A DNA stretch of 64,000 bases from Cannabis sativa (GCF_029168945.1 NC_083604.1:38249686-38313685), one strand, 5' to 3'. Shown: positions 46,660 to 58,784, numbered from the stretch's first letter. Numbers and translations: made by a program. Notes: generated by a model from the letters alone, not told the origin.

Positions 46660-49600
46660 TTTGATAATACAGGATACTACAAAATAATAGAAATCAACAA
46701 ATAGAAATTAATAATGGTTTAACACACAAAATCAATTCAGAAATTATAAGCACATAGCAAGTAGGAATGATATGAGAAAATACTTAAAAATTCAATCCTA
46801 AATAATTTCCAAGGTTTTTCAACAAACTGATATCAGTGTCCCGTTTAGGCAAGAGTCAAAGCTACCATCGATTGAATAGAGTTGTCACCTCATCTAAAAT
46901 GTTAAACATTCTAGCAACCTTTTATTCGATCAAGATTGGAATCCAGCGTTGTCCCGTTTAGGCGAGAGTCAAGGCTATTCTATCTCATGAGCTTCTACCA
47001 TTGTTTCGCAATTTGCAAGTCAAATATGGTCGCCACCATTAGGGTGATCTATATCATATAAAACACTTACAAACCACTTATCATGCGAGATTAAACGGTG
47101 TGAAATTGCTAATGAACGTTCCTCCATTAGGGAGGATTACTCACTAAAACAAACGCGGTGTAAAACCCACAATGGAGATCGAATATCTTAATAATAATAA
47201 AGCTCATTCTTTAAAATGTATTTTCTTTATTATTCTAATAAATAAATCTCATTAAATTCTAAATTAAGAATTAAAATTCAAAAATAAGAATTTAATATAA
47301 TATTTATAAAATTATACTTAGATGGTGATTGAAATAAAATTAATTATTTCCATCTTAGTAATAATCTTAAATATAAATATTAAGGAAATTAATTTAAGTT
47401 GAATTAAATTAAATTAATTAGCAACTTAAAAATTTCCTTTGAGAATATATTTATTGAGTTCGAAAATATAAAGTATATAAAAGATATAAAATTTTTGAAA
47501 ATTATAAAAATAAGAAAAGTAATACTTCAAGCAAAAATATCACCTATCTAGATTTTCTTTTGACTAGTTAATTCAATTTCTAATAATATATATTTTAAAT
47601 TTATTTATTTTAAATTAATCAATTAAATGAAAAAATCATTGATTGTAGTTGGTCCAAGAATTAATTAAGATAAATAATTAATTTACAACTCAATCTATTT
47701 TTCAAAATAAATTATTCGAAAATATTGCATAATTAAAATGAAAATTTCGAAATTGATTAATAAAATAAAGAAAAATATATATATTTTGAAAATTATTTAA
47801 ATTTAAGTTGAAAAATTAAATTTCAACCTAAAAATAATTTTCTATTTAATTAAGTGTCATGAAAAATTCAACAAATATTTAAGTATCATGATGAAAATCA
47901 ACTTAGATATTTAGATTTTTCAAGTTAATTAAATATATTAAATTCAAGAAATAATAATTAAGTGTAGAGAAGGCTTAATTATTAATTTCTATTTAATACT
48001 AGGAAAAATATACTTAATAAAATTGTACCAAAATTAATTTTTTAAATAATTAATTTCACAAAGTATAATTTTCCTATTTAAATATAAGAAATAATAAGTA
48101 GTCTAGAAATTACTATCTAGAAAATATCTTATTTGACTAAGTATCTTTTCAAAAAATTTGAAAAAATATCTAATTTAAGTTAGATAGTAAAAATCTAAAA
48201 CTTAAATAATTTCAAATTTAGATTTAATTAAATATCAAAAATTAAGTTGTAACCACTTAATTTGAAGATATCTTTTTAAAGTTAATATTTGAAAAGATAT
48301 TAACCAAAAAATATCTAAAATATTCCATTTTAAGTTAATATTTGAAAAGATATTAACTTAAAAAATATCTTAAGAATCTTTAATAACTAATGCCTAGGAT
48401 TCCTCAACTTGATTTAAAATTTAAATAAAATATTCAAATTTAAGTTAAATAAGAAAAATCAGTTGATACAACTAATTTATAACTTAAATATGAATATTTA
48501 ATTAAACAAGCTCCAGAAAGAATCTAGTTAGTTAAAATTCTATATTTAATTAAATACAAGAAAAATACAAATAGTTTGTCTAGAAATAATATCTAAACTA
48601 AAAGTGTTTTTCTTAAAATTAACTTTAAAATATTAAAATGAAAATAAATTTCATATATTTTAAAAGTTAATTATGTTGCTAATTCAATTTTATTAGGTCA
48701 AACTAATATAATTAACCTAGTACAGTTATTCAAATCAGGCAAATGGGCCTTCACAGTTGGGGTAGTTCATGTGAGGGGGTGCTGGGTTCAGTATGTCGTA
48801 CCCACTTCTATGGCTCCCAACTCTCACACAAGGCCCAAAAGAGAGGAATTTAACCTTAAGATAAATAACTGTTATTAATTGAATAGGTCCAATAACTAAA
48901 TGGACCTAAATAAAATCTATCATGGTGTGACATTTTATTTAGCAACAACCTATATGTATCTATATTAAAACAAAATAAACATATAGGCTCACACAGGCAC
49001 ACTTTGGATGGATCATATCATGTTGCTAGGTCATACACAGATGAAAGAAGATAGTAAATATACCTGTTACAAATTATTATCTTGACCAAGGGAGCCATCA
49101 GATCTTTAGATCTTTAAAAAACTTACACACAAGCTAAAACCACATACTCCTGCAACAAGGTTAGCTGGATAGTTGGAAGTAGGATTTATTTAATTTTAAA
49201 TAAATAATTTCGAAAAATAAATAATTAAATAAAAAATATTTTAATTTTCGAAAAAAAATAAAAAAAATAATTTCGGAAATAAAAAAAATTTAAATTTAAA
49301 TTTCGAAAAATTAAAAAAAAAATTGAAATTAAACCTACTTTTTGAAAAAATTAGGTTTCAACCAACCTAAATATCATTTCAAAATTTGCTAACTACTTTT
49401 AAAAATTAAATGTTATTTTAAAAATAAAAATTAAATAAAAATTAGAAAAGATAAATGAAATATCTTATCAGATTTTAAATTTAATTTAAATAAATAAAAT
49501 AACAAAATTTAAAAGTTAGCAAAATATCTTACATCTATTTAAAATTACATGATTATAAATATCTTCTTTTAAATTTAAATAAGGTCAAAATATCTAAAAA

Positions 49601-50204
49601 AAAGATTTGATTTTTTAAAAAAATATTTATAAAATCTTATCTTAAATTTAAAAATAAGATAAGATATAACCAAATTTAAAAATGAGATAAATTTTTAAGC
49701 AAGAAGATAGATACTAATTCTATTCAAATTCAAATTACACTAATATCTTGAATTAAATTTAAAAAATATTAAATTAATTCAAAATGATAATTAGAATTGA
49801 ATTAGGAATAGTAATAGTATATATACAAAACTATACAAAAAATCGGAAGTTAATTCCATGAAAAAGTATGAAAAATCGAAGAAAAACGAAAAAATTGTGA
49901 ACTGTACGGACAGATTTGCGATCGCAGGAAAATTTCAGCACAGCCCCGATTTTTTTCAAATCTTCAAAAATTCATAACTAATTCAAATAAAATCAAAATT
50001 GAGTTCTGTAAAAGGCTAACTTGCTTAATGTTTTCCATACTATCCAATAAAAATAATTCCAGAAACTGAATCGCAATTATTTTTCACGAAAATTTACAAA
50101 CATCAATCAATCATCAAATAACACTCAATACAACATGATACCATCCAAAAACAAACAAACAATCATTTTAAAGTCCAAATTTCTTGCAAGTAAATCAATT
50201 ACCA
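46660..50204 (-). other. Long AT-rich leader of element E between PBS and gag
   Basis: About 3.5 kb without coding frames. Two copies of GTCCCGTTTAGGC(A/G)AGAGTC lie at 46838-46857 and 46951-46970, spaced as in A and B. The stem-loop block is at 48745-48836. The part at 49180-49830 is nearly pure A/T with long A runs. Confidence 0.75.
48745..48836 (-). promoter_or_regulatory. Conserved stem-loop in the leader of element E
   Basis: GGGCCTT (48745-48751) pairs with AAGGCCC (48830-48836) and the inner TGTGAG/CTCACA stem is kept. It is nearly identical to the block in B although the flanking leader has diverged. Confidence 0.6.
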
Positions 50205-50219
50205 TGGCTCTGAGGCCAG
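50205..50219 (-). promoter_or_regulatory. Primer-binding-site-like sequence of element E
   Basis: The minus strand reads CTGGCCTCAGAGCCA directly after the 5' LTR, a variant of the initiator Met tRNA site that differs from A and B in the middle bases. Confidence 0.65.
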
Positions 50220-50220
50220 T

Positions 50221-52085
50221 TGTTGGAAATTTATTTTACCAGGATCTTAGATCTACTCACAAGTATGTTGTTTAAACACCCTAAATATGAACTTTCTAAA
50301 ACGATAAAATAAACACATATAAAGTTAAGAAAACCTTACATTGATGCAGCGGAATTAATGTCTCCTTCCACTCAGATCTCTAACCCTTGTATCCTTTCTG
50401 TAGCAGAGTATAATCAAGATCTGAGCCCGAATGTCCTTCTTCTTCAAGTTTGATCCTTCACAGTCTTCCAATCTATGATTGAGTTACTGCTTGCTGTGTG
50501 TGGGCACTTACTCTTTCACTAGGGTCACGAAAAAGATGAAGGGAAAAGAGAGAGGGATTTCGGCCAGGTATAGAAAGTGGGGAATGCTCAGTTTTTCTGA
50601 AGAGAGAAATTTCTGTCAGAAAAGGTTATTGAAAACTAGGTTTAGGTTAGGAATTATTTGGCATTAAAATAATGAAAATATTAATTTGCAAAACCTATTT
50701 AAGTGGCCGGCCATGGTGTGTTAATGGGCCTCACTTAATTTTGCAGTTTTATCAAATTTTATCTCTATTTTCTCAAAAACGCCAATTTTCCAATTCTAAC
50801 CTTTTAAATGCCAAAACTAATTATTTAATAACTAAAATACATTATTAAATAATATTGTCATTTAATTTAATTATTAATTAGACATATAAAGTCCATTAAT
50901 AAATAAATAAACCTAGAAACTCTTTTCTTTACAATTTCACCCCTGCTTAGTGAAAATTCATAAAATTAGACATAGTCTAACTTTAGAATTATAATTGATC
51001 AATCACGAATCAATTAATGAGTCTTACAAGCAGAATGTTCTCAACTAGAATGGGGACCATGGATCTATATGCTGAGCTTCCAATAAGTGAACCAAATTTA
51101 CCAAGTAAATTCCTACTTATTAATTCTTCGTTGAATCCACTCTTAGAACTTAGAATCGCACTCTCAGACTTATATAGAGCATACTGTATGTTCCACGATA
51201 TCAATATACTATCTAATTTAACCATTGTTATAATCTTATTTTGATTGAAAGATCCTCTATATAGATGATCTACATCGAGATGGGATTTCTTTACCGTTCT
51301 CACCCCTCAATGTATTTTGTCCCTTAAAACACTTAGCTACCTGTAAATTGTATTTAGTGATCTAATAATTAGTCAGCTAAATAAGAGCTCATCCATTTAC
51401 TTCTATTTGCTAGGCTCGAAGGGAATCATCACTTGACTTCTATACACCAGTAGAAGCTAAAGATTCCATATTTATGTTCAGCACTCCCACTCAATCATAC
51501 TATCATGTTCCCAAAATATACGTATCACCCTGACCCAAAAGTAGGCTTAACTAATAAATCTAAGAACATGAATAGCACTCCTGAGTTGAGCCTAAGCATA
51601 TCAGGATTTAGATTCTTTTAATCTTAAGATCAACTACTGATATTGACTTGGAAAGATATGTATAACGGTAAGTTTGTAATATCTTAACTTAGTTGCAATA
51701 TCGGTCCAGTCCAATGTATACTCCATACATTCGAAACCAGTATACTTTACTAATGTCCTGGAAAGAACATAACACTTACTCCAAGTGTAAGTACACATCA
51801 TCGCTGATTATCACATTAGTGTAAATCCAATAACACTGATGAAACAGGGACCAAAACTTTGATTCATATGATCACAATCACATTCCAATGTGTTGACGAT
51901 ACTGTAATTGTGAATAAACATATGATCTGGATTTAACTGATTTTGTGTGTATGAATGTAATAAACATATTAAACATATTAAACCATTAGCATGTAAAATT
52001 CATGCAAACATCAATCACTTCAAATTTCTTATATTGATAACTAATCAGATTGTAAAGAGTTTTATTTATGGCATAAAACCCAACA
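50221..52085 (-). repeat. Element E right LTR (5' LTR in element orientation), lacking its TATA segment
   Basis: 1865 bp against 1920 for its partner. The difference is one deletion of about 55 bases near 50637, where the partner (about 42470-42525) has the segment ending CTTTCTATTTATAGG, that is the TATAAATA box on the minus strand. Confidence 0.93.
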
Positions 52086-54713
52086 GTTCTTTGATTTGTT
52101 AGTTAAGCCTACTTTTAGGTCAGGGTGATACGTACATTTTGGGAATACGGTAGTGCAATTGAGTGGGAGCGCTAGCATAAACATGGAATCTATAGCTTCT
52201 ATCTGGCGAATAGATAGCAAAGGATGATCTCCTTCAAGCTTGACCAAACGAACATAAATGGTGGAGTACTCATTTCACATAAGCTGAAATATCATTTATA
52301 CGGGGTCAAGTGTTTTAAGGATAAAATACATAGTAGGGTGTTACGGTAATCTAATCCCTTTAAAGTGTAGATCATTTATATAGAGGATCATTGATCACAT
52401 TAGGATTATAACAATGGATAACTAATGATGAGTCCATATGGTGGAACATATAGAGCATTCTATATACTGAGAGTGCAATTCTAAGTTCTATGCGTGGATT
52501 CAACGAAGAATTAATAAGTTAGTGAATTTTAGTGCTAAATTCTTGATCTACTTATTGGAAGCTCGGTTATATAGACCCATGGTCCCCGCACTAGTTGAGA
52601 TAATATTGTTTGTAAGACTCATGTAATTGGTTTTGATTAATCAATTTATAATTCTCAAATTAGACTATGTGTATTTGTGAAATTTTGACTAAGTAAGGGC
52701 GAAATTGTAAAGAAAGAGTTATTAGGGGCATATTTATTAATTATGATACTTTGTATGGTTCAATTAATAAATATGATAAATGACAATATTATTTAATAAT
52801 TATTTATAGTTATTAAATAGTTAGAATTGGCATTTAAATGGTTGAATTAGAAAATTGGCATTTTTGAGAAAATCAGATACAAAAGTGTTAAAATTGCAAA
52901 ATTGCAAAAGCAAGGCCCAAACCCAATAAGCCATGGCCGACCACTTTTGTAGGCATTTCAAACTGACATTTTCATTATTTTAATGCAAAATAAATCAAAC
53001 CTAATCCTAGTGGAATGCTATAAATAGATAGTGAAGGCTTCAGGAAAATTACACTTCTGAATTAGAAAACCTGAGCCTTTCTCTCTCTACCTTGGCCGCC
53101 ACTCTCTCTCTCTCTTCTTCCTTCATATTTCGAAATTACTTTAGTGATTAGAGTAGTGCCCACACACAGCAAGCAATACCTCAATCATAGTGAAGAAGAT
53201 TGTGAAGAAAGATCATCAGCAAAGGAGTTTCAGCATCAAAGATTCAGAGAAAGAGATCCAGGTTCAGATCTTGATTAAACTCTGCTACAGAAAGGATACA
53301 AGGGTTAGAGATCTGAACGGAAGGAGTCATTTAATTTTGTTGCACCCAATGTAAGGTTTCTTAAACTTTATATGTGTTTATTTTATCGTTTTAGAAAGTT
53401 CATATTTAGGGTGTTAATAAACATACTTGTGAGTAGATCTAAGATCTTGGTAAAATAATTCCAACATAAACACCTGCATTTACAGGTAGCTAAGTGTTTT
53501 AAGGGGAAAAATACATTGAGGGGTGAGAACGGTAAAGAAATCCCATCTTGATGTAGATCATCTATATAGAGGATCTTTAAATCACAATAAGATTATAACA
53601 ATGGTTAAATGAGATAGCATATTGATATCGTGAAACATATAATATGCTCTATATAAGTTTGAGAGTGCAATTCTAAGTTCTAAGAGTGGATTCAACGAAG
53701 AATTAATAAGTAGGAATTTACTTGGTAAATTTGGTTCACTTATTGGAAGCTCAGCATATAGATCCATGGTCCCCATTCTAGTTGAGAACATTCTGCTTGT
53801 AAGACTCATTAATTGATTCGTGATTGATCAATTATAATTCTAAAGTTAGACTATGTCTAATTTTATGAATTTTCGCTAAACAGCGGTGAAATTGTAAAGA
53901 AAGAGAGATTCTAGGTTTATTTATTTATTAATGGACTTTATATGTCTAGTTAATAATTAAATTAAATGACAATATTATTTAATAATCTATTTTAGTTATT
54001 AAATAATTAGTTTTGGCATTTAAATGGTTAGAATTGGAAAAATGGCATTTTTGAGAAAATAGAAATAAAATTTGTGGAAACTGCAAAATCAAGTGGGCCC
54101 ATAAACTACACCATGGCCGGCAACTTGTTTGATTTTTTCAAATTTATATTTTCATTATTTTAATGCCAAATAATTCCTAACCTAAATTTAGTAGTTGCCT
54201 ATAAATAGAAAGTGATGGCTCAGTCAAAACAAGACATTCATTAATCTTCTGACAGAAATTTCTCTCTTCAGAAAAAATGAGCCTTCCCTATTTTCTATAC
54301 CTGGCTGAAACCCTCTTCTCTTTTCTCTCTTCATAAAATTTCGAAACCTAGTGAAAGAGTGAGTGCCCACACCCAGCAAGCAGTAACTCAATCATAAATT
54401 GGAAGACTGTGAAGGATCAAACTCAAAGAAGAAGGACATTCGGGCTCAGATCTTGATTATACTCTGCGACAGAAAGGATACAAGGGTTAGAGATCTGAGT
54501 GGAAGGAGACATTAATTTCGCTTCATCAATGTAAGGTTTTCTTAACTTTATATGTGTTTATTTTATCGTTTTAGAAAGTTCCTATTTAGGGTGTTAAACA
54601 ACATACTTGTGAGTAGATCTAAGATCCTGGTAAAATAAATTTCCGACAATAAATACATTAAGATATGAATTATCCAATAGAGAAATAAAAGAAAATTGTG
54701 TGAAAGGACTTAC

Positions 54714-56722
54714 TCGTGAAAGCTCCTTCAAAACTCCCTCCCCGGGAACCTTTGGACTTGGTGACCTTCAAGGTAGAAGGATCCACAGTAGGCTGTTCCT
54801 TAGAGGGATTAATGACCTCTTCGACTGGTGCCTTCTCTTTGGATGGAGTCTCGCCACCTTTAGACTTCTTGGCCGGAGGGAGCAAGCTCAAGCTCCCCCT
54901 ACTCTCTTTTTCAAAACCTCAATCATCTTCTGAGACGTTTCTGTACAGAAAAAACAATACAGTCAGAAGAAGATACTTAAAATATATGCAGGCATAAGAA
55001 TCAAGAAAAATAAGTGCAAGTTGAAGTACTCTGCATGCTGGCACGAGCGTTTGCCCAAACAAGCACAGATGGAGCGTCATCATTCAAAGAAACTTCCTAC
55101 TCCTCTAGGATGGCTTTTCCTTTTCCCTCTACAAGGGTAGGTAGCTGAGCAGGCAAGCCAGGCTCCCTAATTCGGATAGAATGTTCTATAGGCCTCTACT
55201 CGGTCGGGAGGGCTTTCTTCTTCTTGAGCGGCCTCTCCTGAATATTCTTGAGCTTCCTTCTCCTTCTCAGAATATTCCTCAGGATACTACTTGGCTCCAG
55301 CATCACCCTTCAACTTAGCCTCACGCTTAAGTTGAATTAGCTCCTTCTCTTGCTCAGCTCCCTTAGCTTGGCCAGACCTGGACTTCTTCTTCTTCCCCTT
55401 CACACACTTGGGTACAAAGTCTACCGAATAAAGCTTGTACTTCACAGAGTTGGCCTCTGAGGTCAACTGAGTGATATATCAAGCAGCATCCGGCAGCTCG
55501 AGAATTTTTTGGGCCCTTTCCCTAAGTCCCAATGTGAAGGGTGGACGGCCGTACATAGGGATCTATTGAAATCGAGTATAGGAAGTCTCCATGCCCTCCA
55601 CAAGGTAGTACTCATGAACAAAACCCCCAATCCTGCCAACCTCCGTGTCCACGGTGCCCATCAGCCACTTGTCGTCCGGCTGAGAGAAGTAGAAGTACCC
55701 CGACCTGCTCTGCTTAAAGGTAAACTTCAAATAAAAAAGCCAGTTGATGTCGTGTGTGGAAGATACACCCTATCCTTGAGTGGCGTAGATGGCGAACATG
55801 GCAGATAAGTACTTGATGCCCTTGGGAGTGAACTTGGTCAGACAAAGGTGGAAATAGTCCGCAACTCTCTTAAAATACGGGTGCAAAGGCAGCATCGCCC
55901 CTTGCTTCGTGTGGGCACCCGACCAGGCACAGTGCCCTTTCTTTGGGTTAGTTGCCCCGTGATTTGGAGAAGGGAGATAGCACTCAAGTCTACCCAGGTA
56001 CCCAGCTTTGTCCAAATTCCTCAATCGGGCCTCGATTATGTTGGATGGAGGACACACCCATCTGGCACCTAAGGCACCTTGCCTCTTATGGGGGACCGCT
56101 TCGGTAAACTCCTCGATGACATAGTCTTCCCCCTCAAGAAAGACGTCACCCTACTCGGATACTGGCTCCACAGCCTCATTATATCCTCCAAAGCGTAGAG
56201 CCCCGACCACTCCTTCCTCCTCAGCCTCGAAAGGGCTATCAAGATGGACGTCGTCCTGCTCCTCTATCTCCTGGACCTCAATGTCCTCCTCATAATCTTC
56301 CTCCTCTGCGGCGGGCAGATCCTGTTCAGCACTTGGCAGTGTGGTATGCTAGGCCACGTGAGGATCAGAAGCATTAACTCTCTGCATCGTCTACTTTGTG
56401 CGGGCCATCATTCTTCTCTTGGACAGATACTGGTGTGTATGTCGTGCAACAGTTACAGCAGGGACAACTATTGGAATACCAAAGTTACCAGAACTTGGAC
56501 GCCCTAATGGAAAGGTATCGGCAACACCAGGTCGAACATTATAAGTCCAGCTGGAGTAGGAGAACATTCACTACTCACTTCCCAATCCTCAAAACTCAAG
56601 CTAGAAAGTGTGTCACTCGAAGAGGACGGACTGGCGCGAAGACGAGGTTGGTCCTCGTACAGAAGTTGATGCAGATCCTGGTCAATATGGTGTTTGCCTC
56701 CCCAAAACTCACCAGGGTTCAT
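54714..56722 (-). pseudogene. D antisense ORF, N-terminal and central exons (PF04195-like), broken
   Basis: The minus strand starts at ATG 56720-56722 (MNPGEFWGGKHH), right after an acceptor-like TTTGTAG, as in element F. It goes through a Ser-rich acidic part (SSSSDTLSSLSFEDWEVSSE), a very acidic part, then the domain region MLPLHPYFKRVADYFHLCL and TKFTPKGIKYLSAMFAIYAT (near 55780-55900), NWLFYLKFTFKQSRSGYFYF, and IPMYGRPPFTLGLRERAQKI, then a Lys-rich part. A small intron ends with the acceptor TTTTTTCTGTACAG at 54941. The next part includes SLLPPAKKSKGGETPSKEKA and ends at the donor at 54713. There are several TAG stops, one TGA and at least one frameshift. It resembles antisense ORFs of Tat elements; function unknown. 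Confidence 0.78.
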
Positions 56723-57582
56723 CTACAAATGACAATACACGAGATGACTATTTGGCTGGGATATCGAACAAAAAACAGGCAAATATGCTGACCAGGACTA
56801 TTCAATAGATTAAAAAGACGAAGAACGCGTAAAGATTAAGTCATAACCCAAGAGTTTAAAATTTTTGGGTTAAGGGTTAAATTTCACGAAGCTTTGAATG
56901 AGCAAGGTGAGAATCGAACATTACAAGACTAAAGCCAAAATTTTGTAAATAATGAAGTTGTACAAACTGTTATAGAGAAAATTACAAAATTTGAAGCCTA
57001 GATTTTCTACATATCTCCTACAACAAGTCAAGAACAGTCGTATTTTCTACAATGGAAACCAAAAAAATTGAAGATACAAAGTAAGAGGAGAAAAAGATCA
57101 AAAACTTACTCACTGTTTGAAGCCAAAATGTTGTTCAGATGAAGCTCTTCGGATACTTCTGCTAGAAATTCCACGACAGACTTGAAAGAAAACTCCTTTT
57201 TTGCTCTAAGGTTATTTCGTGAAGAAAATGGTAAAAGTAACTTATGAAAAGTTTCAGCCCTATCTATAAGCTAACTTGTGAAAAGGGGTAATCAATTCAA
57301 ATCTTTAGATGCTTCGATTTCCCCTCAAAAGTAAATATTGGGAAATCAAATGCCATCAAGTGCCAAGAAAAGATAACCGTCAAAGGCGTGTAAAGGAAAA
57401 CATGTCTCGGGATACTAATTAATTAGAGCATTAGTTAGCCGAAAACTAAAGGGACGCCTGGTCAGACTCACATCGAATCACGAACAGACACACTCCACAC
57501 GTGTCACCCATTCAAATGTAAAGTCAGCTCGGATGAAGTCTACACACAACTTCAGAAGTCCGATATAGACTTGGGGAGCAAA
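56723..57582. other. Region between the D antisense ORF and the D 3' LTR
   Basis: No coding frame of substance. On the minus strand CAGTGAGTAAGT near 57105-57117 is a strong donor-like site that could pair with the acceptor just before 56722, giving a 5' untranslated exon and an intron of about 0.4 kb. The promoter of the antisense gene should lie here or in the LTR. The last bases, ACTTGGGGAGCAAA (57569-57582), are the PPT. Confidence 0.55.
57569..57582 (+). promoter_or_regulatory. Polypurine tract of element D
   Basis: ACTTGGGGAGCAAA directly precedes the TG of the 3' LTR on the plus strand, as expected for the primer of plus-strand synthesis. Confidence 0.8.
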
Positions 57583-58224
57583 TGTTATCCTAATTTTCAC
57601 ACTATGACCTGGCATCACATGCTGGTGACAAGTGGACTTGATTCTCCATATCTTCCAGAAAGAGATGTTCCGAGCAGAACACAACATATACCTGCACGGG
57701 CGAGGTCTTCCCAACCGAGCAGTGGACAATCCGAGCAAGACATCCACACTTAAAAATTCTAGAATTTGCATCGTGAAGTAGAAGAGCAATTCCAATAAAT
57801 CTGGGTTCGTATCACAGAGATATGGCAAGCTGTCCAAATCCCACAAGCTGTATATTCTAAATATGTAATATGTGTTCTTACCAATTATAGACATTGTAAG
57901 CAAAATCGAAACCTTCCCTCAAGCATGTAGCCCTATAAATAGTGATCCATTCTCACTGGTAAAGGGGTCGAAAGAATTACTTGAAAGAGATCTAAGAGAG
58001 TATACTCAGAAATTTTATTGTAAGAGCTTTAAGAGAGAAAACACTGTGTTCTTCGTTCTTGAGTCAATACAAATCAAGGGGAGTAGGCTACTAGCGAACT
58101 GCTCGGGGTCGAACCTCTTTAAAAACCTTGTGTTCCTTATTTATCTTTTCATATTATATCTGAATCATATCCTTTATTTCTTATTATTAAGACTCATTGT
58201 CGTTGGCTAAAAATGAGGTCAACA
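57583..58224 (+). repeat. Element D 3' LTR (642 bp)
   Basis: It begins TGTTATCCTAATTTTCAC after the PPT and ends AATGAGGTCAACA. A core promoter CCCTATAAATAGTG (TATAAATA at 57934-57941) is in place. The 3' part (GTCGTTGGCTAAAAATGAGG) has the form common at the end of Tat-lineage LTRs. The right half of the TSD would be CATAG (58225-58229); its partner is outside the window. Confidence 0.85.
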
Positions 58225-58784
58225 CATAGTATTTTTCTAATTTTTAAACCTCAAACACAATATTTTTGTAAAGTTAGTATAGTAAAAAATGTAAAAAAAA
58301 AAGAATATTTTTGTAAATGTTTTCACATTATACAGTAATATTGTAAATTCCCTTTTATTAAACCAATAAAAGTTAATTTAAGTCCAAATAAAATGTCTAA
58401 GAGTGGCTCAATATTTGGTCTGTGGTCCTTTAACCACAAGATATTGAGCAATGCGATTCTCATGTGGACTAAAAAATTGTTTGGATTTTAAAAGAAATAT
58501 ATTACATACCATGCATCACCATTAGTTTATCACGAACCCTCCTCCTTATAAGTTTGAATAAGTTGTTTGTTGTTTAATCTTGCTTCACCCTTTAATTATA
58601 TCATCATGTTTCAATAAAATTTTATCATATTGTTATTTTTAATTACCATAAAAAGAATGAGCATAATTAGTTTATGAACCAAAACTAACGTGTTAAAAAA
58701 GAAAACAAAAAAAGGGATATAAGTGAAATTAAACAAAAAGTTTTTGAACAACAATGACTCAATGTGTCTAAATAGAGAATATTT
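58225..58784. other. AT-rich flanking DNA, nothing recognised
   Basis: About 560 bp between D and solo LTR H with no ORF, repeat or RNA gene that I can name. Confidence 0.5.

Larger units (their letters stand above)
42063..52085 (-). mobile_element. Element E: TR-GAG type Copia-derived element with intact gag
   Basis: Two LTRs (42063-43982 and 50221-52085), PPT at 43983-43995, PBS-like site at 50205-50219 and one coding region, gag, at 45799-46659. No working pol. The leader between PBS and gag is about 3.5 kb and AT-rich, with the conserved stem-loop. Its flanks AATCC and GTTCT do not match, and about 35 bases of the host LTR are missing, so a TSD is absent. The left LTR starts TGTTATGAATTT, where the right one has TGTTGGAAATTT, so the exact junction could lie a few bases to the right. 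Confidence 0.92.
41592..53466 (+). mobile_element. Solo LTR G2 (same family), inside G1 and split by E
   Basis: It starts TGTTAGGTTTTATGCCC at 41592, is interrupted by E at about 42062, resumes at 52086 and ends AATTCCAACA at 53466, about 1.85 kb. TSD TAAAC is perfect (41587-41591 and 53467-53471). Compared with related LTRs about 35 bases are missing at the E junction. Confidence 0.9.
40876..54648 (+). mobile_element. Solo LTR G1 (Copia-derived family), split by G2 and E
   Basis: It starts TGTTGGGTTTTATGCCC at 40876, is interrupted at 41591, resumes at 53472 and ends TTTCCGACA at 54648, about 1.89 kb in total. The two parts join collinearly against the E LTR (CACTAAAC then ACCTGCATTTACAGG). 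The flanks AAAAA (40871-40875) and ATAAA (54649-54653) are a TSD with one mismatch. It is in plus orientation, opposite to A, B and E, and its sequence is closest to the E LTR. Confidence 0.88.
40864..54713 (-). other. Intron of the D antisense ORF carrying 13.8 kb of nested insertions
   Basis: On the minus strand the donor reads GA|GTAAGTCC (GT at 54712-54713) and the acceptor TTTTTTGCACAG| (ends 40864). Without the insertion at 40876-54648 and one TSD copy the intron would be about 75-80 bp, a normal size for plants. G1 lies only about 10 bases from the acceptor, in its T-run. Confidence 0.65.
2795..58224 (+). mobile_element. Element D: old Tat-lineage (dual RNase H) Ty3/gypsy element split by nested insertions
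   Basis: Pieces of one element can be put in order by removing the later insertions and one TSD copy each: gag 2795-3256 and 32687-33020, protease, RT, RNase H, a second RNase H and integrase to 39466, an antisense ORF to 56722, a PPT and a 3' LTR ending at 58224. Across the solo LTR at 34793-37159 the reading resumes within one codon (SID-K-CVPFF), which confirms continuity. Lineage call: gag motif KFCRFHGDYGNDTNEC, RT YMDDMLVKS, a second RNase H beginning WKLHVDGSA, and an antisense coiled-coil ORF. The coding parts carry many stops and frameshifts. The 5' LTR is not in the window. Confidence 0.88.

Noticed and set aside
46418..46687. An 89-codon plus-strand frame opposite gag
   Set aside because: It is the antisense shadow of the intact Copia gag of element E.
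57478..57903. A 141-codon minus-strand frame across the start of the D 3' LTR
   Set aside because: It crosses the PPT and LTR edge, has no known domain and does not match the antisense ORF, which lies further left.
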